Positions 36,921 through 45,917 of a DNA stretch of 64,000 nucleotides are shown piece after piece. The first letter of the stretch is position 1; every line of letters starts with the position of its first letter. The DNA lies in contig JAEWIS010000053.1 in the NCBI GenBank assembly GCA_023386955.1, positions 214,708-278,707 on the forward strand. Reading direction: 5' to 3'. This DNA comes from Bacillota bacterium. GTDB taxonomy: Bacteria > Bacillota > Bacilli > Paenibacillales > NBRC-103111. The notes beneath the pieces were generated by a model, which saw only the letters and a list, made by a program, of their open reading frames with translations, searched no databases and had not been told where the DNA came from. Both the position numbers and the translations under genes were made by a program.

Positions 36921-37631
36921 GTGAATGTGACGGTCTGGATGGCTTTACTTGCAGGAGTTGCTTCCTTCATTTCGCCGTGCTGTCTGCCTTTGTACCCTTC
37001 TTATCTGTCTTACATGACCGGAATTTCAGTCAGCCAGCTGAAAACCGGCGAAGCCTCCGGAACGGTACGCACCAGAATAGTGCTACATGCCGTATGTTTT
37101 TCCCTGGGATTTTCGGTGATTTTCTTCACCATGGCCTGGGGAGCAGGCCGGCTGTCTGCGGTGTTTGTGGACTACCGGGAACTGATTAGCCAGCTGTCCG
37201 CCATTCTGATTCTGGTGATGGGGCTGTTTATGCTGGGGATTTTCCAGCCTCAGTTTTTAATGAAGGAGAGGAAGTGGCAGGTCTCTGCCAAACCTGCCGG
37301 CTTTGCCGGCTCTTTTGTTATCGGGGTCGGATTTGCCGCAGGCTGGTCTCCTTGTGTGGGGCCGATCCTGTCTGCCATTCTGGCGTTATCCCTGACTGAG
37401 AACGGATCTTGGCTGCCTCTGATTGCCGCTTATTCCACCGGGTTTGCAGTCCCCTTCGTGGGTCTGGCCTTGTTTCTTGGCTCTGCCAGACGGATTCTGC
37501 GGTACTCCAGCGTACTCATGAAAACGGGAGGGGCGGTGATGGTGCTGGTCGCGGTTCTGCTCTATACCGGCAAGCTAACGCAGATTACCATCTGGTTCAA
37601 CAGCCACACTCCCGGCTGGCTTCAATTCTGA
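36921..37631 (+). CDS. ccdA: Cytochrome c biogenesis protein CcdA
   Basis: 236 residues, about six membrane helices. SFISPCCLPLYPSYLSYMTG and GWSPCVGPILSAIL contain the two redox-active Cys sites of the CcdA/DsbD family, which moves electrons from cytoplasmic thioredoxin to the outer face of the membrane for haem-protein maturation and spore processes. Note the SPCCLP form with two adjacent Cys. GGAGGGG precedes the GTG at 36921. Its end lies only 8 bases from the end of the convergent splB gene, with no room for a terminator. Confidence 0.93.
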   Translation: MNVTVWMALLAGVASFISPCCLPLYPSYLSYMTGISVSQLKTGEASGTVRTRIVLHAVCFSLGFSVIFFTMAWGAGRLSAVFVDYRELISQLSAILILVMGLFMLGIFQPQFLMKERKWQVSAKPAGFAGSFVIGVGFAAGWSPCVGPILSAILALSLTENGSWLPLIAAYSTGFAVPFVGLALFLGSARRILRYSSVLMKTGGAVMVLVAVLLYTGKLTQITIWFNSHTPGWLQF

Positions 37632-37639
37632 CTCACCGT

Positions 37640-38707
37640 TTACGTAAAATACTCGATTTTGGCCTGAGGGAATTTCTCGAAAATTTGTTCTGTCAAAAAG
37701 ACCCGCAAGGCCTCCGCCTGCTCATCGGGATATACATATTTTCCCTGACCCCATCTCCCCCATTTATACTTCCGCTTGGCCTCGTCCATCTCCAGCTTGG
37801 TTTTGGGGTAACGCTCCAGAATCACCCGTTTGGCCGTTTTGGTGAACCGGTGCTGAATCATCTCGAAGGTGAGAGAATTTTTCGTTTCCGCATCCGTCGG
37901 CAAGGACTGCTTCAGCTTCTCCATCAGCTCGCCATAACCCTGCTCCCAGCCCTCATGCCAGATAATGGGGGCGATGATGAAGCCCAGCGGATAACCGGAA
38001 CGGGCGATTTTGCCCGCGGCTTCAATCCGGTCGGCAAAGCCGGAGGTATTCGGCTCGAAGTTGCGGATCACATAATCGGCATTGACGCTGAACCGGATCC
38101 GGGTATTGCCGTTATGGCGGAGATTCAGAAGCGGTTCAACATGATGGAACTTGGTTACGAACCGCAGTCTGCCCAGAGGCTGATCCGCCATAAATTCGAT
38201 CAGCTCCTTCAAGGAGCCCGAGATATGCTCCAGGCTGACGGGATCGGAGGTACAAGCCGCTTCAAACCGGGTAATTTCCGGCTGCCGCTCCTCGATATAT
38301 TTGGCCGCGGCGTCCATGATATCATCGGTGTTCACATAGATCCGGATATAGGGCTTCGCCCCCAGGGTGGTCTGCAGATAGCAATAATGGCAGTGGGCCA
38401 TACAGCCGGTAGCAATGGGAATGGCATATTCCGCAGAAGGCAGGGACGTATCGAATTTCAGCGTTTTGCGGACACCCACCACCAACGTCCGTTTGGCGAT
38501 TTTGTATTTCTCCAGTTCGGAATCTCCGGGCAAATCGGTAATCCGGTTATGGGACGTGGTTTGTTTAATGGGCAAGCCGTTTTTTTCGGCCCATTCCATG
38601 ATCCGCTTGCCCTTGGGATATTCCAGCGCGCCCGGCTCAAAGTAGACCAGCTCAGGCAAAAAAGGCTGCAGGCTTGGAGCAGGACGGGAAAGCAGCTCTG
38701 TGGCCAT
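37640..38707 (-). CDS. splB: Spore photoproduct lyase
   Basis: 355 residues. The radical SAM cluster site is CMAHCHYC (Cys102, Cys106, Cys109), with C-x3-C-x2-C spacing. Cys152 in FEAACTSDP corresponds to the Cys that donates hydrogen back to thymine in the Bacillus enzyme. SVNADYVI and GFIIAPIIWHEGWE are also typical. The enzyme directly reverts the UV-induced spore photoproduct to two thymines during germination. The ATG at 38707 follows GGAGGAGG; an in-frame ATG at 38767 lacks one. No splA-like gene is next to it. Confidence 0.95.
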   Translation of the reverse strand: MATELLSRPAPSLQPFLPELVYFEPGALEYPKGKRIMEWAEKNGLPIKQTTSHNRITDLPGDSELEKYKIAKRTLVVGVRKTLKFDTSLPSAEYAIPIATGCMAHCHYCYLQTTLGAKPYIRIYVNTDDIMDAAAKYIEERQPEITRFEAACTSDPVSLEHISGSLKELIEFMADQPLGRLRFVTKFHHVEPLLNLRHNGNTRIRFSVNADYVIRNFEPNTSGFADRIEAAGKIARSGYPLGFIIAPIIWHEGWEQGYGELMEKLKQSLPTDAETKNSLTFEMIQHRFTKTAKRVILERYPKTKLEMDEAKRKYKWGRWGQGKYVYPDEQAEALRVFLTEQIFEKFPQAKIEYFT

Positions 38708-38922
38708 TTCGTCAAAACCTCCTCCATTTTCTAATTTCCTAGTGGGGCTTGCTTTATCCCCATTCATTATTCATTTGTAACCGTTCCAATTAGTCAAGGG
38801 AATTACACACTTCACTTGAAATCCCTTGAACAAGGGGCTTGCCTTTATTCGGCAATATCAGGTATCATACAAAGGTATCTTATCGGACGGTAGGGAAATG
38901 GAAGAGGAGGAGGGTGTTGTTA

Positions 38923-39354
38923 ATGGCAGCGACTCCCAGTATGGAAGATTATTTGGAGAAAATTTATAAGCTCATTGATGAAAAAGGCTATGCCCGCGTA
39001 TCCGACATTGCCGAGGGATTGGAAGTGCATCCCTCTTCGGTAACGAAGATGATCCAGAAGCTGGATAAGGACAACTATCTGGTTTATGAAAAATATCGGG
39101 GTCTGATTCTGACCTCCAAGGGCAAGAAGCTGGGGAAGAGGCTGCTGGACCGGCATAAGCTGCTGGAGGAATTTTTGCAAATTATAGGGGTGCAAGAAGA
39201 GAATATTTACCGGGATGTGGAGGGCATCGAGCATCATCTGAGCGCCGACTCCATTGCCTGCATCGGGACATTATTGGAATACTTCACCCGGGAGCCCTCT
39301 CGTCTGGAGTCGCTCCGCGAGCTCCGTACGGAGCTGGAGACGGAGCCGAACTAA
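38923..39354 (+). CDS. mntR: Manganese-responsive repressor MntR (DtxR family)
   Basis: 143 residues. The helix-turn-helix ([24 protein letters not shown]) is followed by the dimer domain. Metal ligands known from Bacillus MntR are conserved: Asp9 and Glu12 ([10 protein letters not shown]), the His in DRHKLLEEF, and the Glu/His cluster in [10 protein letters not shown]. It represses manganese uptake genes when Mn(II) is plentiful. The ATG at 38923 follows GAGGAGGAGG. None of the usual targets is adjacent; the nearby zinc importer has a zinc-type binding protein and is not an obvious target. Confidence 0.94.
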   Translation: MAATPSMEDYLEKIYKLIDEKGYARVSDIAEGLEVHPSSVTKMIQKLDKDNYLVYEKYRGLILTSKGKKLGKRLLDRHKLLEEFLQIIGVQEENIYRDVEGIEHHLSADSIACIGTLLEYFTREPSRLESLRELRTELETEPN

Positions 39355-39400
39355 GACTTGGGCGTGTTGCTTCCGCCATATAACCGCATCATGAGCAGAG

Positions 39401-39427
39401 AACCTGGCGGAGGCCAGGTTTTTTTTT
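39401..39427 (+). terminator. Rho-independent terminator after mntR
   Basis: AACCTGGC, loop GGAG, GCCAGGTT, then a long T-run. Confidence 0.9.
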
Positions 39428-39594
39428 GCGAAAATGCATGACTGCAGCATTTTCGTTCGGGGGCTCCCCCAAAAGTATCCGGAATTTGCTTCAAAGCGTC
39501 TCGTCACTTTTAGGGGATTATTTTGTTTGGGCAAGCCTGTGACAGCCTCTTTCCTTCATATACATCTTAAGTAAAAGATTTTGGAGGAAAGAGG

Positions 39595-40572
39595 GTGGCA
39601 GACATGAAAATCAATGCGGTGTTTCAGGGGGGCGGCGTGAAAGCTATCGGATTGGCCGGAGCGGTGGCGGAAACGGAGAAGCGCGGCTTCTGCTTTCATC
39701 ATATGGCCGGAACCTCCTCGGGCTCCATTGTGGCCGCATTACTGGCGGCAGGGTATACCGGACAAGAGCTGAAGGAGATTATCCAGGCAACGCCGTTTAC
39801 TTCCTTTCTCAAGAAAACGTGGATTCATCAGATTCATTGGGTAGGGCCGGCTGTACGGATATTCGTCAAAAAGGGCCTGTATTCGGGGGAGGCGCTGGAG
39901 GAGTGGGTGCGCCAGCTGCTGGCAGCCAAAAACATCCGGGTTTTCGGCGATCTGGAGCCAAACCGGCTGCGGATTATCGCATCGGATATCAGCCAGGGGA
40001 AGCTCATGGTGCTTCCGGAGGATATCAGCCAATACGGCATTGATCCCAAGAAATTTTCCATTGCCAAAGCCATCCGCATGAGCACCAGCATCCCTTATTT
40101 CTTCGATCCGGTGATGCTGCGCAAACGTCCCGGGGCCCGGAAGGGGGAGGCATTCCGGAAGCAGTTCGTGTATGTGGTGGATGGGGGGCTTCTGAGCAAT
40201 TTCCCGTTGTGGCTGTTTGATAAGGAAGAAGCGAAGGGCCAGGATAAGAGGATTCCCGTCATCGGCTACCAGCTGGTGGGCCAGACGGATCATGAGCCGC
40301 GGGATATCAAAGGCCCGATCAGCATGTTTCAGGCGCTGTTCGGCACTATGATGGATGCCCATGACGAGCGGTATATTGAAGACTTCAACCAGTTCCGTAC
40401 CGTCAAAATCCCCACTATGGGCGTTCAGACCACTCAATTTAATATATCCAAGGAAAAAAGCGACGAGCTGTTCCAGTCCGGGGTCCGGGCCGCCTCCAAA
40501 TATTTTGACCGGTGGTCCTTGGCGGTTTATCAGAAAAAATGCGAAATGTACGCGCCAAAAATTTTGGTCTGA
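39595..40572 (+). CDS. Patatin-like phospholipase
   Basis: 325 residues, no signal peptide. The oxyanion loop QGGGVKAIG, the nucleophile elbow GTSSGS and the DGG of DGGLLSN form the Ser-Asp dyad of bacterial patatins (RssA-like). These enzymes hydrolyse acyl chains from phospholipids or related lipids. GTG at 39595 has GGAGG seven bases before it; an ATG three codons later is also possible but has a 16-base gap. It is a monocistronic gene; the product's substrate and role are unknown. The stretch 39430-39580 before it shows nothing notable. Confidence 0.9.
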   Translation: MADMKINAVFQGGGVKAIGLAGAVAETEKRGFCFHHMAGTSSGSIVAALLAAGYTGQELKEIIQATPFTSFLKKTWIHQIHWVGPAVRIFVKKGLYSGEALEEWVRQLLAAKNIRVFGDLEPNRLRIIASDISQGKLMVLPEDISQYGIDPKKFSIAKAIRMSTSIPYFFDPVMLRKRPGARKGEAFRKQFVYVVDGGLLSNFPLWLFDKEEAKGQDKRIPVIGYQLVGQTDHEPRDIKGPISMFQALFGTMMDAHDERYIEDFNQFRTVKIPTMGVQTTQFNISKEKSDELFQSGVRAASKYFDRWSLAVYQKKCEMYAPKILV

Positions 40573-40583
40573 GCCTGCCGGAG

Positions 40584-41072
40584 TTAAGGGTTAGGCTCTT
40601 GTGGAAAGAAGCGGTTTACCGTCCACCCTCCAAGACAGATGCCCGCCAAAATCACAATGACTCCTGCAAAAATTGGGCCCAGCTTCTCCAATCCGAAGAA
40701 AGGCCGTTGCCCGGAGCTCCAGATCACCACCACAGTGCCCACGAAGCTGGTTCCGGCGAAGGGGATGTACAAGTAGGGTGAATGGGGCTTCTGCATACGT
40801 ATGCTGCACTCATGGTACGCATCATAAACAGCGAAGACATACATACACGGGTAGAACAGCAGCCATTCATAATTCAGGCAGCGCTGGGCGCTGGGAACAT
40901 CCCATAGCCAGGAGTAGAAAATCGCCTGATTCAAGTGGGAGTAAATGTTGACCAGGAATTCCATGACGATCAACGTAACAGCCTTTATGTAGGAGCGGTT
41001 GCAGAATTGGCCGAAGCCTGGAATAGCCGCAGACCACAATGCGGCAGACAAAGGGCTGCAAGATGGTTTCAT
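40584..41072 (-). CDS. Uncharacterised membrane protein with PGFGQ motif
   Basis: 162 residues. About four hydrophobic segments are seen: near 8-40 (with SAAIPGFGQFCNRSYIKAVTL), 65-85, 102-118 and 130-148. The PGxGQ motif next to the first helix recalls TM2-type and related small membrane proteins in which G-G-Q turns join short helices. AAGGAG lies eight bases before the ATG. Gene is single, convergent with the patatin gene, the two stops being 11 bases apart. I cannot give a function. Confidence 0.7.
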   Translation of the reverse strand: MKPSCSPLSAALWSAAIPGFGQFCNRSYIKAVTLIVMEFLVNIYSHLNQAIFYSWLWDVPSAQRCLNYEWLLFYPCMYVFAVYDAYHECSIRMQKPHSPYLYIPFAGTSFVGTVVVIWSSGQRPFFGLEKLGPIFAGVIVILAGICLGGWTVNRFFPQEPNP

Positions 41073-41215
41073 GGAGAGAGCTCCTTCGTGGTAAGTAAGA
41101 ATTTGTAAGATATAGTATGTCTATAACATCCTGTGAATATGAGAAAACTCCTGCTGAAGTCTGGCTGAGATCACCTGGAAACAAAGCTGAGCCGGTGTCC
41201 CGACGGCAAAAATAA

Positions 41216-41237
41216 AAAGCCGCCCGAGGGCGGCTTT
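41216..41237 (-). terminator. Terminator of the small minus-strand gene
   Basis: On the minus strand AAAGCCGCCC pairs with GGGCGGCTTT, followed by TTATTTTT. Confidence 0.85.
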
Positions 41238-41267
41238 GCTGTTGAGCTTTTACTTTACTATTGAAGC

Positions 41268-41576
41268 TTAATGATATTTGGGAGGCTGCTCCTCGTCTGA
41301 GTCCGGCTTGCTTCCCGGAATGACCCGGAAGTGTGCCTTGCGGCGTTCCCGTTCCTCGTATTTCTTGCGCTCCGCCGTTCTGGTCCTGTGCTGGACAGGC
41401 CTGCCTTGCTTCTGCAGCCGGTTGGGAGGGAATTTGTACAGAAGGAAAATGACACCGAACACCAGGAGCGGAATCAAAAGCGGACCGGGATTCACCAGAA
41501 AGCGGTAGAGGATTCCTACTACCAAGAGGCCATAGATGATGTAATCCGGCAGGGACAACCGTCTGTACATATTCAT
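41268..41576 (-). CDS. Small membrane protein of unknown function
   Basis: 102 residues. Two close hydrophobic stretches (about 10-27 and 31-47: YIIYGLLVVGILYRFLV and LLIPLLVFGVIFLLYKF) are followed by a highly charged cytoplasmic tail (RTRTAERKKYEERERRK). Good ribosome site GGAGGGG before the ATG at 41576, and a strong terminator behind. Proteins of this shape are common in Paenibacillus but I know no function. The frame stays open further upstream through the palindromic repeat at 41591-41671, but the ribosome site marks the start given. Confidence 0.7.
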   Translation of the reverse strand: MNMYRRLSLPDYIIYGLLVVGILYRFLVNPGPLLIPLLVFGVIFLLYKFPPNRLQKQGRPVQHRTRTAERKKYEERERRKAHFRVIPGSKPDSDEEQPPKYH

Positions 41577-41590
41577 AACTTCCCCTCCTA

Positions 41591-41671
41591 AAGGCTTTCC
41601 GGAGGAAAGCCTGCATCTTAAGCATAAGCTAAGGGCTTTCCTCCGGAAAGCCTGCATCGTAAGCATAAGCT
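41591..41671. repeat. Tandem repeat with internal palindromes
   Basis: Two 36-base units (41595-41630 and 41636-41671, 41 bases apart) share CTTTCC, GGAAAGCCTGCATC and TAAGCATAAGCT. Each contains a stem: AGGCTTTCC/GGAAAGCCT with loop GGA, and GGCTTTCC/GGAAAGCC with loop TCC, the loops being reverse complements. It lies in the leader of the small minus-strand gene. Confidence 0.8.
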
Positions 41672-41691
41672 GGGTATTGGCTGGTTTGACC

Positions 41692-42642
41692 TTAGGAAGC
41701 TGCTTGCCCCGGAGCGGGGGCAAGCTGGCTGTCCAGCTCGCGCACCCGGTTAAAGGAGGCAATGGAGACCTCCACCTGATCGTCGGTTGGCTCCTTGGTG
41801 GTCAGGTATTGGAGCCACAACCCCGGATACCCCAGAAAGCGAAGCACCGGCGTATCCCGGAGGGAGTTGGTCAGCTTCAGGAATTCATACGCCAGCATGG
41901 TGACGACGGGCAACAGGGCGATACGCTGGAGAATCCGCTCCCAGAAGCCGTCGTAATGGAAGAAGGAGTAAACAATGACGCCGATTAGAACGGTCATCAC
42001 CAGGAAGCTGCTGCCGCAGCGGTAGTGCAGGGTATTAAACTTCTGCACATTCTCAACGGTAAGCTCCACACCGGCCTCGTATGCGCTGATTACCTTATGC
42101 TCCGCCCCGTGGTACTGGAATAACCGCTTGATGATGGGGGTCAGGGAGATAATATAAATATATGCCAAAAGCAAAATAATTTTCAGGACACCTTCAATAA
42201 TATTATGAAGGATGCGGCCGCCGAACAATTCGCTGAACAGCAGATGCTCTACTGCGGCGGGGACAACTGTAAAGATCAGCTTCCCGAAGATAAAGGACAG
42301 GACACCGACGACGGCGACGCCAAGGAACATGCCGATCTTGCCGAAGAGGGTTTCCTTTTCCTCCTCCACAGGTCCTCCTTCATCCTCCGCGTAAGCCTCA
42401 GCGGAAAAATTCAGATGGCGGGAGCCTTTGGCGCTGGAATCCAATAGTCCGACAATACCTCTGATAAACGGGATTTTACCCAGCTTCTGTACCCAGGGTT
42501 TGGTGGTGCGCGGCACCTCCAAAAAGCTGATTTCATTATTTTTGCGGCGGACGGCTGTCACATGGGCGGTTTTGCCCGCGAACATAACGCCTTCAATGAC
42601 GGCTTGTCCGCCATATATGGTCTTTTGCGGCACTGCATTCAC
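41692..42642 (-). CDS. yqhQ: YqhQ-like DUF1385 membrane protein
   Basis: 316 residues. YGGQAVIEGVMFAGK at the N-terminus is the signature of DUF1385, and QYHGAEHKVISAYEAGVELT with its His/Glu cluster (HGAEH) suggests a metal site in the membrane. About four helices lie in the middle (near 105-125, 155-175, 215-235, 240-260). Start is GTG at 42642 with a weak ribosome site. In Bacillus yqhQ neighbours yqhR, aroQ, yqhT and efp, exactly as here, though yqhQ is transcribed away from the others. No biochemical function is established. Confidence 0.88.
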   Translation of the reverse strand: MNAVPQKTIYGGQAVIEGVMFAGKTAHVTAVRRKNNEISFLEVPRTTKPWVQKLGKIPFIRGIVGLLDSSAKGSRHLNFSAEAYAEDEGGPVEEEKETLFGKIGMFLGVAVVGVLSFIFGKLIFTVVPAAVEHLLFSELFGGRILHNIIEGVLKIILLLAYIYIISLTPIIKRLFQYHGAEHKVISAYEAGVELTVENVQKFNTLHYRCGSSFLVMTVLIGVIVYSFFHYDGFWERILQRIALLPVVTMLAYEFLKLTNSLRDTPVLRFLGYPGLWLQYLTTKEPTDDQVEVSIASFNRVRELDSQLAPAPGQAAS

Positions 42643-42808
42643 CTGCTTCTCTCCATGAAGTTGGTCCTAAGCGCGTTAAGCCGCGCAAGGAATGGGCTTG
42701 TGTATCTATTGTAGCGGAAACAGCGGTTGAATTCCACCTGATTTAACCTGGTCCGCCTGGTGCATACTACAGGAAAATCCTCCACATGCGTGAGAAAGGC
42801 GGATCGTT

Positions 42809-43330
42809 ATGAAGGTGAAGGCTAAATACCGCTCCAAACATAAAAACCGCAAGACCACGCGGCCTTGGGTGTTCTCCTTATATATCGGTTTATTCGCGGG
42901 TATTATCTGGGGAGCGTTGAAGCTGCTGCAATTTGCCATGAAGTATACGGATGTGGTGCCGGGTTTTATGCTGGAGCCCTTCTTCCGGCACGACTTCCTG
43001 GTAACCTGGCAGGGGATCCTGCTTGGTTACGGCAGTCTGATTGCCTTATCCCTTGTCGCCGCGCTGTTTTACGGTCTGGTATTGCGCAAGCTGAAGGGAC
43101 CCTGGCCCGGCTTGATATACGGTCTGGCCTGGTGGGGGGGACTCTACCTGTTAATTGGTCCGTTAACCGGCATGGTCCCCGCCATTACTCAGATGGACGT
43201 TAACTCCCTGGTCACGGATATGTGCCTGTTTGCCGTATGGGGCTTGTTCATCGGCTATTCCATCACGTTTGAATTTACAGACGAACGCTCCCGCGAACCC
43301 ATGGTGATGAAGGCCGAGCCGGTGAAGTAG
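42809..43330 (+). CDS. yqhR: YqhR-like membrane protein
   Basis: 173 residues with a basic start (KVKAKYRSKHKNRK) and about four hydrophobic segments (near 23-43, 66-92, 105-125, 140-155). Gene order between yqhQ and aroQ and the four-helix shape identify it as YqhR, a conserved Bacillales membrane protein of unknown function. It ends with a charged tail. GAAAGGCGG precedes the ATG. Divergent from yqhQ with a 166-base gap. Confidence 0.8.
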   Translation: MKVKAKYRSKHKNRKTTRPWVFSLYIGLFAGIIWGALKLLQFAMKYTDVVPGFMLEPFFRHDFLVTWQGILLGYGSLIALSLVAALFYGLVLRKLKGPWPGLIYGLAWWGGLYLLIGPLTGMVPAITQMDVNSLVTDMCLFAVWGLFIGYSITFEFTDERSREPMVMKAEPVK

Positions 43331-43447
43331 CCACTCAAGCCGGTTTTCAGACTCGCTTTTACAATTCAATTTCTCTCCATCCTTAACTTATGGTAAAATG
43401 TACCCGTTGTTGTAAGTGACCAAGATGCAAAGACAGGTGATTTTGCC

Positions 43448-43891
43448 ATGAAACGGATTCTTATTCTGCACGGGCCGAATTTGAATATGCTGGGTGTCCG
43501 AGAACCGGGTGTATACGGCAGCATGTCGCTGCCGGCCATCGAGGAGTCCCTCCTTGCGTGCGCGGCGGAGCTCCAGGTGGAGCTGGAATTCTTCCAGTCC
43601 AATCATGAAGGGGCTCTGATTGACCGCATTCACGCCGCCTTCGGGACAATGGACGGGATTGTGATGAATCCCGGTGCCTTCACGCATTACAGCTATGCCA
43701 TCCGCGATGCGGTGGCTGCGGTATCCCTGCCTGTCATTGAGGTGCATCTGTCCAATATCCACAAGCGGGAGGCCTTCCGGCATACGTCGGTGATCGCTCC
43801 GGTGGTCCTTGGGCAAATCAGCGGACTGGGACCGTACAGCTATGAAGCGGGCCTGCGCGCTATGGTACATTATTTAAGAGAAAACGGGTGA
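43448..43891 (+). CDS. aroQ: 3-dehydroquinate dehydratase, type II
   Basis: 147 residues, the usual size for the dodecameric type II enzyme. Active-site motifs: [16 protein letters not shown] (with the loop Arg and Tyr), [32 protein letters not shown] and the catalytic His of the FRH segment. It dehydrates 3-dehydroquinate to 3-dehydroshikimate in aromatic amino acid synthesis. It is followed after one base by yqhT and lies in the conserved aroQ-yqhT-efp group. Confidence 0.96.
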   Translation: MKRILILHGPNLNMLGVREPGVYGSMSLPAIEESLLACAAELQVELEFFQSNHEGALIDRIHAAFGTMDGIVMNPGAFTHYSYAIRDAVAAVSLPVIEVHLSNIHKREAFRHTSVIAPVVLGQISGLGPYSYEAGLRAMVHYLRENG

Positions 43892-43892
43892 G

Positions 43893-44969
43893 ATGGAGAT
43901 GTCATTGAAACGGTTGGCCAATTTGAGAAAAGCGATGGAAGGGCTCCGCCTGGAAGCCATTTTGATTACCAATCCTTACAACCGGCGCTATATGTCGGGC
44001 TTTACCGGCACAGCCGGTTATGTACTGGTGACCGCGGGCAAAGCCTTCTTCCTGACGGATTTCCGCTATATGGTACAAGCGAGGGAGCAAGCTCCCGCGT
44101 ATGAGATTGTGGAACATGCGGTGAGACCCATGCAGACGGTCAAGGAGCTGTTGGACGGTCTCGGCATTAAGAAGCTCGGTTTGGAGCAGAACCATCTGAG
44201 CTACAGCTTGTACAAAAGCTACGAGGCCGATCTGGCCGGCATTGAAGCGGTACTTACCTCCCTGGTGGTGGAGAAGCTGCGGATGTACAAGGATGAAGAG
44301 GAAATTGCAGTGATGCAGGATGCTGCCGATCTGGCGGACAAAACCTTCACCCATATCCTGAGCTACCTGAAGCCCGGCGTGTCCGAACGGGATATCGCCC
44401 TGGAGATGGAATTCTTCATGCGCAAGAACGGCGCAACCTCCTCCTCCTTCGATACCATAGTCGCCTCCGGCGAACGCTCCGCGCTTCCCCATGGGGTGGC
44501 CAGCGACCGGATCCTGGGGATGAATGAATTCGTGAAGATGGATTACGGCGCACTGCTCAACGGCTATTGCTCCGATATTACCCGGACCGTATCCCTGGGA
44601 ACTCCCAGTGACAAGCTGAAGGAGATTTACGGGATTGTGCTGGAGGCTCAGCTGGCCTGCATCGCCGGCTTGAAGCCAGGTATGACGGGCCGGGAAGGCG
44701 ACGCGATCGCCCGGGACATTATCGCCAAGGCCGGCTACGGCGGGAACTTCGGGCATGGCACAGGCCACAGCCTGGGTCTGGAAATCCACGAGAACCCGCG
44801 GCTGTCCCCCAGCTGCGACGTAGTCTTCGAGCCGGGCATGACGGTAACCGTGGAGCCGGGTATTTACCTGCCTGGTATCGGCGGCGTACGGATCGAAGAT
44901 GACCTGGTCTTTACCGAAACAGGGGTTAAAGTCCTGACCCATTCCACCAAAGAACTTTTGATATTGTGA
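43893..44969 (+). CDS. yqhT: Xaa-Pro aminopeptidase-like M24 peptidase (YqhT)
   Basis: 358 residues. N-terminal creatinase-like domain (LRKAMEGLRLEAILITNPYNRRYMSGFTG) and a pita-bread catalytic domain with the five dimetal ligands: two Asp (MDYGALLNGYCSDITRT), His (GHGTGHSLGLEIHE) and two Glu (VEPGIY, RIEDD). It should remove N-terminal residues ahead of proline from peptides in the cytoplasm. ATG at 43893 and 43899 are both possible; the GATGGAG before the second is a weak ribosome site. It lies between aroQ and efp as in Bacillus. Confidence 0.93.
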   Translation: MEMSLKRLANLRKAMEGLRLEAILITNPYNRRYMSGFTGTAGYVLVTAGKAFFLTDFRYMVQAREQAPAYEIVEHAVRPMQTVKELLDGLGIKKLGLEQNHLSYSLYKSYEADLAGIEAVLTSLVVEKLRMYKDEEEIAVMQDAADLADKTFTHILSYLKPGVSERDIALEMEFFMRKNGATSSSFDTIVASGERSALPHGVASDRILGMNEFVKMDYGALLNGYCSDITRTVSLGTPSDKLKEIYGIVLEAQLACIAGLKPGMTGREGDAIARDIIAKAGYGGNFGHGTGHSLGLEIHENPRLSPSCDVVFEPGMTVTVEPGIYLPGIGGVRIEDDLVFTETGVKVLTHSTKELLIL

Positions 44970-45027
44970 GCCGCTTAAATTTAGACTATAATAAAGAGAT
45001 GACTTTTCCACTGGGAGGAAGTATTGC

Positions 45028-45585
45028 ATGATTTCCGTTAATGATTTCCGGACAGGCCTTACTATTGAAACCGACGGCGACCCGTTTACCGTCATTGAAT
45101 TTCAGCACGTGAAACCGGGCAAAGGCGCCGCCTTCGTCCGCACAAAGCTGAAGAACCTGAAGAATGGCAATGTGGTGGAAAAGACCTTCCGCGCAGGTGA
45201 AACGGTGAGCCGTGCCATCGTCGAAAACCGCGAAACTCAATATTTGTACAACAGCGGTACCGAATATACCTTCATGGACAATGAAACCTACGACCAATTC
45301 GAGCTGTCCGCCAAACAATTGGAGTGGGAGCGCAACTTCCTGAAGGAAAACATGCTGGTGAACATCGTCAGCTACCAAGGCTCCATCCTGGGCATCAACC
45401 TGCCCAACAGCGTTGAGCTGGAAGTAACCGAAACCGAACCGGGCATCAAGGGCAACACCGCAACCGGCGCTACCAAGAACGCAACCATGGAAACCGGCCA
45501 TACCGTACAGGTTCCTCTGTTCATTAACCAGGGAGACCGCCTGCTTATCGATACCCGTGAAGGCAAGTACATTTCCCGGGCATAA
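45028..45585 (+). CDS. efp: Elongation factor P
   Basis: 185 residues in three beta-barrel domains. Domain I carries the loop [10 protein letters not shown] with the Lys that is modified in Bacillus EF-P. The C-terminus [17 protein letters not shown] is diagnostic. It binds stalled ribosomes between P and E sites and eases formation of polyproline bonds, relevant here given the Thr/Pro-rich linker of the protein at 17932. GGGAGGAAG precedes the ATG, and an A/T-rich promoter-like TATAAT lies in the 58-base gap. Confidence 0.97.
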   Translation: MISVNDFRTGLTIETDGDPFTVIEFQHVKPGKGAAFVRTKLKNLKNGNVVEKTFRAGETVSRAIVENRETQYLYNSGTEYTFMDNETYDQFELSAKQLEWERNFLKENMLVNIVSYQGSILGINLPNSVELEVTETEPGIKGNTATGATKNATMETGHTVQVPLFINQGDRLLIDTREGKYISRA

Positions 45586-45638
45586 CAGCCGGTCTGTTTG
45601 GCGTCTATGGCGGCAATGTGAAGCAACAGCGAACAAAT

Positions 45639-45810
45639 CCCCCTAGGGTTGTCTTCCAACTCGCTTGAGGGCATCTTTTACCGCCTTTTCGTCCCAAGCT
45701 GCGTTACTTTCGCTTGACGTACCCCCGGTACGCCTTCACAAAAGTGCCTTGCCTGGAACGAAAATTCGCCCAAATCTGCTCCCCTCGGAGTTTGAAGACA
45801 GCCCCTAAGG
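45639..45810. repeat. MITE-like element with inverted ends
   Basis: The left end CCCCTAGGGTTGTCTTCCAA and the right end (reverse complement begins CCTTAGGGGCTGTCTTCAAA) are imperfect inverted repeats about 24 bases long. The 170-base interior has no gene and includes the palindrome GTACCCCCGGTAC. It occupies most of the 332-base gap between efp and lysC. I do not see a target duplication. Confidence 0.65.
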
Positions 45811-45834
45811 ACCATGTGCCTTGGGGGATTTTTT
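45802..45834 (+). terminator. Terminator between efp and lysC
   Basis: CCCCTAAGG pairs with CCTTGGGG (one bulge), followed by ATTTTTTG. It uses the right end of the repeat element as one arm. Confidence 0.7.
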
Positions 45835-45917
45835 GTACGGGGATTTTTTTTGGATGGTTTTGGTGATATAATAGGAAAAACCTTTTGCAGGATTAGCTAC
45901 GGTAAGGAGTGTTGAAG

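Noticed and set aside
45586..45917. Lysine riboswitch before lysC
   Set aside because: The gap is filled by a repeat element with inverted ends and a terminator; none of the lysine riboswitch core sequences was seen.
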